Assembly (NCBI RefSeq): GCF_038446665.1
Contig: NZ_CP151802.1
Span: 930,001 to 994,000, forward strand
Direction of reading: 5' to 3'
Origin: Lysobacter sp. FW306-1B-D06B
GTDB taxonomy: Bacteria; Pseudomonadota; Gammaproteobacteria; Xanthomonadales; Xanthomonadaceae
DNA length: 64,000 bases
Shown here: piece after piece, positions 55,499 to 64,000 of the stretch
How positions within the stretch are numbered: the stretch's first letter is position 1
Layout of the letters: every line of letters begins with the position of its first letter
Notes under the pieces: generated by a model
Databases searched by the model: none
What the model was told of the DNA's origin: nothing
Seen by the model: the letters and a program-made list of their open reading frames with translations, nothing else
Program-made: the position numbers and the translations under genes

Positions 55499-56338
55499 TC
55501 AGGGCGAGCGCGTCGGTAACGCGTCTTCGAGCGGCTGGCTTGCGAACTCGCCGGACGGATCGTCGATCAACACCGGATTGGCGCGGATGCGCCGGAACAT
55601 CTCGGCAATGCCGCCGCGCCGCAGCACGCCGAACACGACGTGGCTGGTGATGCGCGTGAAATCGCGCAGTGGCTTGAAGTGGCTCGGGCGGAACTGCTCG
55701 TCGCTGTGCACGCACTTGTAGCGCGATTCGATCGGTACCGAGACGCAGCGCGTGCCCAGCTGCTGCGCCGCCGAAATCAGCACCTGCGCCTCGAACACGA
55801 AATCCTCGCCCGGCACGTCGGTCATCGCCGCGACGGCGGCCGGGTACAGACGCTGCCCGCTCTGGCTGTCGGCGAGCTGGTAGCCGGTGCCCCAGGCGAT
55901 GCCCCAGTCGGCGAACTCGTTGGCCAGGCGGCGGTAGATCGGCTGCTGCGAACGCCGCCGCAGGCGCGCGCCGATCACGATGTGGCCCGGATGACGGTTC
56001 GCCGCCGCGAGCATCCGCGGAATGTCGGCGGGCCGGTGCTGGCCGTCGCCGTCCATGCTGATGATCGCGCGCGCGCCCATCTCCAGCGCGCGGGCGAAGC
56101 CGTCGCGCAGGCTTGCGCCCTTGCCCATGCGCGCCTCGTGGCGCAGCACGGTGACGGGCAGGTCGGCGATGCGCTGCGCGGTGCCGTCGTCGGAACCGTC
56201 GTCCACCACGATCACGTGCGGGCATTCGGCCAGCGCGCCTTCGACCACGTCGCGGATGCGCAGCGCCTCGTTCAATGCGGGAATCACGACGACCAGATCG
56301 TCGCGGCTCAGGTGCGGGCGGGAATTGCGGTCGATCAA
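55499..56338 (-). CDS. Family 2 glycosyltransferase of the pigment cluster
   Basis: 279 residues. GT-A motifs LVVVIPALNEALRIRDVV, VIVVDDGSDDGT and the DxD motif MDGDGQHRPADIP. It has no membrane helices in the main domain. Glycosyltransferases are frequent members of aryl polyene clusters and may attach a sugar or glycerol-linked group. It is coupled to the upstream ketosynthase-like gene by an ATGA overlap. Confidence 0.88.
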   Translation of the reverse strand: MIDRNSRPHLSRDDLVVVIPALNEALRIRDVVEGALAECPHVIVVDDGSDDGTAQRIADLPVTVLRHEARMGKGASLRDGFARALEMGARAIISMDGDGQHRPADIPRMLAAANRHPGHIVIGARLRRRSQQPIYRRLANEFADWGIAWGTGYQLADSQSGQRLYPAAVAAMTDVPGEDFVFEAQVLISAAQQLGTRCVSVPIESRYKCVHSDEQFRPSHFKPLRDFTRITSHVVFGVLRRGGIAEMFRRIRANPVLIDDPSGEFASQPLEDALPTRSP

Positions 56339-57129
56339 GGGGTCACCTCCACGAACAGATCGTGCGCGATGCCGGCCGGCAGGTACGCCGAACCCTCGCC
56401 ACGCACGAGCACGTCGAACAGCGGCAGCATCGGCGCCATCGCATTGCCAGCGGAAAAACGCGCCAGCGGGCCGATCGCGGGCGCCGGCCGCGAGCTCGCC
56501 ACCAGGCGTGCGCGCAGCAACGGGCCCGCGCCGTCGCGCGAAAGCACGAGGGCGCCGCCGAGCAGGCCCTCGCTCGGCGCCACGCGCGCCAGCGGGCCGA
56601 TGGCCTGGCCGTCGTAGGCCACCAGCAGCGCCGCCTCGGCGCCGCCGGCCAGTTGCGTCACCGCTTCGATCAGCCCCTGCGCGAAGCTGGCCGCATGCGC
56701 GCTGATCGCGCTGGCCGGCTGCATCGCGCCGGTGCCGATGGTCCAGTAGCCGGCCGCGGCGTTATGCACGGAATTGTGGAAGCGCGTCGGCGACAGCGCG
56801 CGCGGATCCTGCGACAGCGTCGCGCACATGTAGTCGGTGATCGCCAGTTCGCCATGCGTGGAGGCGAACACCGACGGCATCGACGCCGGATCGCGCCCCG
56901 CGGCCTCGCACGCGGCCATGGCCACTTCCAGGGCGATGGCGACCGTTTCCGGCGCGCGGCGGCGTTCGTTCGGCGGCAGCAGCTGCGGCGACGGACGCGA
57001 AGGCGCGTCCGCCGGCTGCGTGCCGTCGAGCGCATAGGCGCGCGCTGCCGCCCAAGAGGGCAGGCCGCGCGTCCAGAACCCGATTCCTTCGATCCGCGCC
57101 TGCAACATCCGCGATTCCGCCATGCTCAT
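56335..57129 (-). CDS. Ketosynthase-like / chain-length-factor-like protein of the pigment cluster
   Basis: 264 residues, shorter than a full ketosynthase. The region SPTRFHNSVHNAAAGYWTIGTGAMQPASAISAHAASFAQGLIEA aligns with the ketosynthase active-site loop, but the nucleophile Cys is replaced (SAISAHAAS, Ser/Ala). It should therefore act as a partner of the active ketosynthase in the next gene, as known for chain-length factors and ApeC-like proteins. Coupled on both sides by four-base overlaps. Confidence 0.82.
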   Translation of the reverse strand: MSMAESRMLQARIEGIGFWTRGLPSWAAARAYALDGTQPADAPSRPSPQLLPPNERRRAPETVAIALEVAMAACEAAGRDPASMPSVFASTHGELAITDYMCATLSQDPRALSPTRFHNSVHNAAAGYWTIGTGAMQPASAISAHAASFAQGLIEAVTQLAGGAEAALLVAYDGQAIGPLARVAPSEGLLGGALVLSRDGAGPLLRARLVASSRPAPAIGPLARFSAGNAMAPMLPLFDVLVRGEGSAYLPAGIAHDLFVEVTP

Positions 57130-58340
57130 GCGCGACCGAATACCAGCGAGCAGTTGTTGCCGCCGAAGCCGAACGAGTTGTTCATCGCGTAGCGGATGTC
57201 GGCGCGTTGCGGCGCGAATCGGATCTGCGGGCCGCAGGCGGGGTCGGGCGCGGCGCTGTTGAGCGTGCCGGGCAGTTCGCCGCGTTCCAGTGCGATCAGC
57301 GCGATCACCGATTCGACGATGCCGGCCGCACCCAGCGTATGGCCGGTCCAGCCCTTGGTCGAACTGGCGTGCAGGCTTGCGGGGAACAGCGACGCCACGG
57401 CCGCCGCTTCGATCGAATCGTTGGCGGGCGTGGCGGTGCCGTGCAGGTTGAGGTAGCCGACATCGCCGGCGTCGATGCCCGCGCGCAGCAGCGCATCGCG
57501 CATCGCCAGGCGTGCGCCCAGGCCTTCCGGGTGCGGCGAGGACATGTGGTGCGCGTCGCTGGATTCGCCGTAACCGCGCAGCTGCAAGCCGGTGTCGCCC
57601 TCACGCGCGCGTTCGAGCAGCGCGAAACCACCGGCTTCGCCGAGCGACAGACCGGTGCGCGTGACATCGAATGGACGGCACGGTTCGTCGGCCACCAGCT
57701 GCAGCGAGTTGAAGCCGAACAACACGCTTCCGCACAGCGTGTCCACGCCGCCGACCAGCGCCGCATCCGCCAGGCCGCCGGCGATGAGCCGCGCGGCTTG
57801 CGCGAACACCTTCGCGCTGGACGAACAGGCGGTGGCGACGGTCATGCACGGGCCACGCAGGCCGGTGGCGTGCTGGACGAACTCGCCGAGCGAATGCGGC
57901 GTGTGGACGTGCGGGCGCGCGAGATGCTCGGGAAATTCGCCCGCATCCAACGATGCGTACGCTTCTTCGGTGCTGCCGATGCTCGACGTGGACGTGCCCA
58001 TGATGACGGCGATGCGATCGGCGCCGACGCGCGCGATGGCGTCGTCGATCGCCTCGCGCATGCCGTCCTGCTGCAATGCCAGCCAGGCCAGGCGGTTGTT
58101 GCGCGAATCCCATTCCTCGAGCGCGGCCGGCAACGCCAGCGTCTCCAGGCCGTCGACACGGCCGATCCAGCAGGCCAGCGGGTCGATGCCGAAATCATTC
58201 CTGCGCAGGCCGCTGCGGCTTTCGCGCAGGGCCGAGGCGAGCGCCTGCCGGCCGGCGCCGACGGCGCTGGTTGCGGTACAGGCACGGATTGCCAGGGGCG
58301 CCATCGGTTGCGCGGTGGACGGATGCAGCGTGGATGGCAC
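57126..58340 (-). CDS. Beta-ketoacyl-ACP synthase of the pigment cluster
   Basis: 404 residues, a complete KAS. Nucleophile Cys in TVATACSSSAKV (C172), His in LNLHGTATPANDS (H300), Lys and His in STKGWTGHTLGAAG (K329, H334), and the C-terminal NSFGFGGNNCSLVFG. It condenses malonyl-ACP with the growing chain. First gene of the minus-strand three-gene block (KS, CLF-like, GT). The start is MPSTLHPS; a later MAPLAIRAC is possible. Confidence 0.93.
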   Translation of the reverse strand: MPSTLHPSTAQPMAPLAIRACTATSAVGAGRQALASALRESRSGLRRNDFGIDPLACWIGRVDGLETLALPAALEEWDSRNNRLAWLALQQDGMREAIDDAIARVGADRIAVIMGTSTSSIGSTEEAYASLDAGEFPEHLARPHVHTPHSLGEFVQHATGLRGPCMTVATACSSSAKVFAQAARLIAGGLADAALVGGVDTLCGSVLFGFNSLQLVADEPCRPFDVTRTGLSLGEAGGFALLERAREGDTGLQLRGYGESSDAHHMSSPHPEGLGARLAMRDALLRAGIDAGDVGYLNLHGTATPANDSIEAAAVASLFPASLHASSTKGWTGHTLGAAGIVESVIALIALERGELPGTLNSAAPDPACGPQIRFAPQRADIRYAMNNSFGFGGNNCSLVFGRA

Positions 58341-58487
58341 GAAGGGTTCCCGGTCGGCGTTCGCGAAAGTATAGCCAGCGGGGTGCGCGCGGCCCGTCCG
58401 CGGCGTGCGGGCGGCCGTTGTGTTCAGGCGCGACGGGGGAAGGTCGGCATTGAGTGAATGGGGCGGTGCAGCGGCGCCGGGGTGTTC

Positions 58488-58599
58488 CCTTCTCCCGCTT
58501 GCGGGAGAAGGTGCCCGCAGGGCGGATGAGGGCGCTCTTACCTTGAGGCAGCGTTGGGGCCCTCACCCCAACCCCTCTCCCGCACGCGGGAGAGGGGTT
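58488..58599. repeat. Paired C-rich hairpins
   Basis: 58488-58511, stem CCTTCTCCCGC / GCGGGAGAAGG, 11 bp perfect. 58570-58599, stem AACCCCTCTCCCGC / GCGGGAGAGGGGTT, 14 bp perfect. The spacer contains GGGCGGATGAGGGCGCT. Between the KS gene and the convergent/adjacent DUF885 gene. Confidence 0.8.
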
Positions 58600-58627
58600 C
58601 AAGGCGCATCAGCGCTTCAGGACGTGC

Positions 58628-60454
58628 TTACTTCTTCTTCGCCAGGGCCTTCTGCGCCGGCACGAACTGCTCGCGCACGGCCTTGGCCAGCAGGTCCGGC
58701 GGCAGCAGGCCCTGGTCGAGCAGGAAGTTGTTGAAGGCGAGGCGGTCGAACTTGTCGCCCAACGCGATCTCCGTCTCCATGCGCAGCTCCAGGATGCGGC
58801 TGTAGCCGTAGAAGTAGCTGCCCGCCTGGCCCGGCGCATTGAAGGTGTAGCGGTCCAGTTCCTGCTTGGTCATCGCCTCCGACAGACCGACCTTGTCGCG
58901 CAGGATGCGGCCGGCTTCCTCGCGGTCGATCAGGCCCAGGTTGAGCATCGGATCGAGCATCGCGCGCGCGGCGCGCATCAGGCGGAACTGCAGCGCGATC
59001 AGCTGGCCGTCGAGCGGCTCGTAGGGAACCATCTCGGCCTCGGCGTACAGCGCCCAGCCTTCGACGTTGACCGAGTTGAACGCGAACATCGTGCGTGCCA
59101 GCGAGATGCCGCGCTCGACCATCGCGGTGAACTGCAGCTCGTGGCCCGGACGGCCTTCATGCGCTGACAGCGTCCAGCGCACCGCGTCGAAGTTGAAGTC
59201 GTCGTACTCCAGCGCCTTGCCGTCGGCGGTGGGCACCGACACCGGCAGCACGAACTGGCCCTGCTGGCCGGTGTTGCCGATCAGCGGCGCCGGCAGGAAA
59301 TGCGGCGCGGGCTGCGCGGCCGATTCGGCCTCGCTGCCCAGGCGCATCACCATCGGACGCTGCGGCACATCGACGATGCGCTCCTTGCGGATGATCGGAT
59401 CGATCTCGTCGATGACCGTGCGGTAGCGCGCCTCGAGCTGGTCGTTGGGCATGTTGCGCTGCTTGAGCGCGCGGATCACCGCCACGTAGTCGTGCGGATT
59501 GGCGACCTTCAGGTCGTTCGCCTTCGCCACCAGCGGGGCGAGCTGCTGCATCGCCGCGCGCGTTTCCATGAACTCCACCTGCGCGCGGCGGATCAGCAGC
59601 TTCGGGTCGATGTCGATGCCGTACTGCTTGAGGCTGTTGGCGTAAAGCTCCGGCGGCAGCTTGGTGTCGGTGCGCGCGGTCGGCAGCACGTTGGCGCGGG
59701 CCCAGCTGCCGTAATCCTTCAGCTGCGTTTCCATCGCGGCCAGCGCTTGCTGCGCGCCTTCGATCTTGTACTTGTCGAACAGCTTGCGGATGCCGGCGAT
59801 GTAGGTATCGACGTTGCCCAGCGACTGCTCGACTTCCAGCCTGGTGGGATACGTGAGCTTCGTGTCGGAGGCGCGCTCGGTGTAGCGGGCCTTCGCCAGC
59901 TCGGTGATCGGCGTGGTTTCGGTGCCCTGGCCGACGTAGTTCTTCAGTCGTTCCAGCGCCTTGGCGCGACGCTCCGGCGGCGTCTGGTCGGACAGCAGGC
60001 CCTGCAGGCCGCTGAAGACGATCTGCGGCACGTCGTTCCACGGCAGCATCAGGCGTTCGTTGAGCTCGCTGCTCTCGATGCTGTCGTCGGCGGCGCGGAT
60101 CATGATTTCCAGATCCTGGCGCACGTTCGGATCGCGCTCGGTGGCGAGCTTGGCCTTGAGTTCGTCGCGCGCCTTCGCGGTCTGCGCGCGGAAACGCTTG
60201 GAGACATCGGGCTTGAGATCGGCGACGCGTTCGTCGTAACCGGGCACGCCGAAGAACGACATCTGCTCCGGCGCGAATTCCGCCTGCGACTTGAGCAGGA
60301 CCTGGGCGTATTCGTTGCTCTGGGTCACCCAGGCCGGCGAAGGCTTGGGTGCGGCGGCAGACTTGGCGGCGGGCTGCGCCGTCTGGGCCAGCACGGGGGC
60401 GCCGACGGCGAGGGTGAGGGACAGGGCGATCGCGAGGGTCAGCGGCTTGATCAT
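58628..60454 (-). CDS. DUF885-family secreted hydrolase (second copy)
   Basis: 608 residues. The signal peptide ends GAPVLAQTAQ. The family motif reads HEGRPGHELQ (HExxPGH) and, ~35 residues later, VEGWALYAEAEM supplies the likely third ligand. A long helical N-terminal region precedes it. It is only distantly similar to the DUF885 protein at 8-9.7 kb. Peptidase activity is likely but untested. It ends KKK and starts MIKPLTLAIAL. Confidence 0.87.
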   Translation of the reverse strand: MIKPLTLAIALSLTLAVGAPVLAQTAQPAAKSAAAPKPSPAWVTQSNEYAQVLLKSQAEFAPEQMSFFGVPGYDERVADLKPDVSKRFRAQTAKARDELKAKLATERDPNVRQDLEIMIRAADDSIESSELNERLMLPWNDVPQIVFSGLQGLLSDQTPPERRAKALERLKNYVGQGTETTPITELAKARYTERASDTKLTYPTRLEVEQSLGNVDTYIAGIRKLFDKYKIEGAQQALAAMETQLKDYGSWARANVLPTARTDTKLPPELYANSLKQYGIDIDPKLLIRRAQVEFMETRAAMQQLAPLVAKANDLKVANPHDYVAVIRALKQRNMPNDQLEARYRTVIDEIDPIIRKERIVDVPQRPMVMRLGSEAESAAQPAPHFLPAPLIGNTGQQGQFVLPVSVPTADGKALEYDDFNFDAVRWTLSAHEGRPGHELQFTAMVERGISLARTMFAFNSVNVEGWALYAEAEMVPYEPLDGQLIALQFRLMRAARAMLDPMLNLGLIDREEAGRILRDKVGLSEAMTKQELDRYTFNAPGQAGSYFYGYSRILELRMETEIALGDKFDRLAFNNFLLDQGLLPPDLLAKAVREQFVPAQKALAKKK

Positions 60455-60556
60455 GGCTTCGCAGGAGGATGGGTCCGCCGGCGAGCATGAGGGGTCAGGT
60501 CTGACGAGGCCATCCCTCTAACGTCATGCGCGGTTGCTTATCTGCAGCTTGTTGCT

Positions 60557-60672
60557 CCTCCCCCTGCGTGCAGGGGGAGGTTGGGAGGGGGTTGTGAGGC
60601 GCGTCAGCGCCGAACTCGCCGCGTTGCGGCTTCGCGACCCCTCCCCAACCCTCTCCTGCAAGCAGGGGAGGG
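60557..60672. repeat. Paired C-rich palindromes (BIME-like)
   Basis: 60557-60580, stem CCTCCCCCTG / CAGGGGGAGG with loop CGTG. 60649-60672, stem CCCTCTCCTGC / GCAGGGGAGGG with one mismatch. The spacer includes GGCGCGTCAGCGCC and CGCCGCGTTGCGGC hairpins, the same layout as at 42318-42446. Confidence 0.8.
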
Positions 60673-60698
60673 AGCAACAGCGGAGGCGTCGCCAACCC

Positions 60699-64000
<3,302 letters not shown>

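Overview
This window looks like an ordinary chromosomal segment of a high-GC member of the Xanthomonadaceae/Lysobacteraceae, most likely Lysobacter or a near relative. The support is the very strong G/C preference at third codon positions, a xanthomonadin-type aryl polyene pigment cluster that includes a chorismatase, the rsmG-parA-parB order, and intergenic repeats of the TCATTCC-palindrome and GGGATTC-heptamer kinds. I see no phage, plasmid, insertion sequence, CRISPR array, rRNA or tRNA. Genus is inference only.

Layout. 1-10 kb: a partial transporter-fused sensor kinase, cardiolipin synthase, an AraC regulator directly upstream of a TonB-dependent receptor, rpmB-rpmG, and a secreted DUF885 hydrolase. 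10-15.3 kb: a minus-strand run rsmG, parA, parB, a DUF4279-like gene, a UDP-sugar epimerase, a GT2 glycosyltransferase and a LAB_N membrane protein. 15.4-18 kb: a phosphopantetheinyl transferase divergent from an AMP-forming acyl ligase, then a small YeaQ-type membrane protein. 18-22 kb: xth, ltaE, a coniferyl-aldehyde-dehydrogenase-like gene and a gamma carbonic anhydrase. 22-30.3 kb: three RDD proteins, then the coupled SpoIIM-DUF4129-DUF4350-MoxR-DUF58 operon. 30-36.6 kb: housekeeping and metabolic genes including aroE and hemB. 36.6-42.2 kb: a sulfate-uptake operon running porin, sbp, cysT, cysW, cysA. 42.5-45.1 kb: a secreted PA-domain metallopeptidase translationally coupled to a small secreted protein. 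45.7-58.3 kb: the aryl polyene cluster. 58.6-63.7 kb: a second DUF885 hydrolase, a DPP-IV-like peptidase and a glutathione transferase.

How the genes work together. In the pigment cluster the chorismatase should supply a hydroxybenzoate starter. The ACP, ketosynthase, chain-length-like partner, ketoreductase and two dehydratases would build the polyene. The flavin halogenase-like enzyme may halogenate it, and the acyltransferase, LolA-like protein and MMPL protein would attach and export it. The PPTase and acyl ligase that such pathways also need are not in the cluster but lie about 28-30 kb away at 15.4-17.5 kb. The MoxR operon looks like an envelope chaperone/assembly system of unknown client.

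The least ordinary features are repeats. GGGATTC/GGGAATC heptamer arrays lie at, or form part of, gene ends at four loci, one of them a 150-bp inverted structure inside an operon. A 12-copy, 21-bp array at the right edge is itself built of heptamers. Two TCATTCC-type palindromes appear interrupted by short insertions. I did not find a clearly new multi-gene defence or mobile system. The best candidates for undescribed biology are the metallopeptidase/partner pair, the split pigment pathway and the heptamer repeat family.
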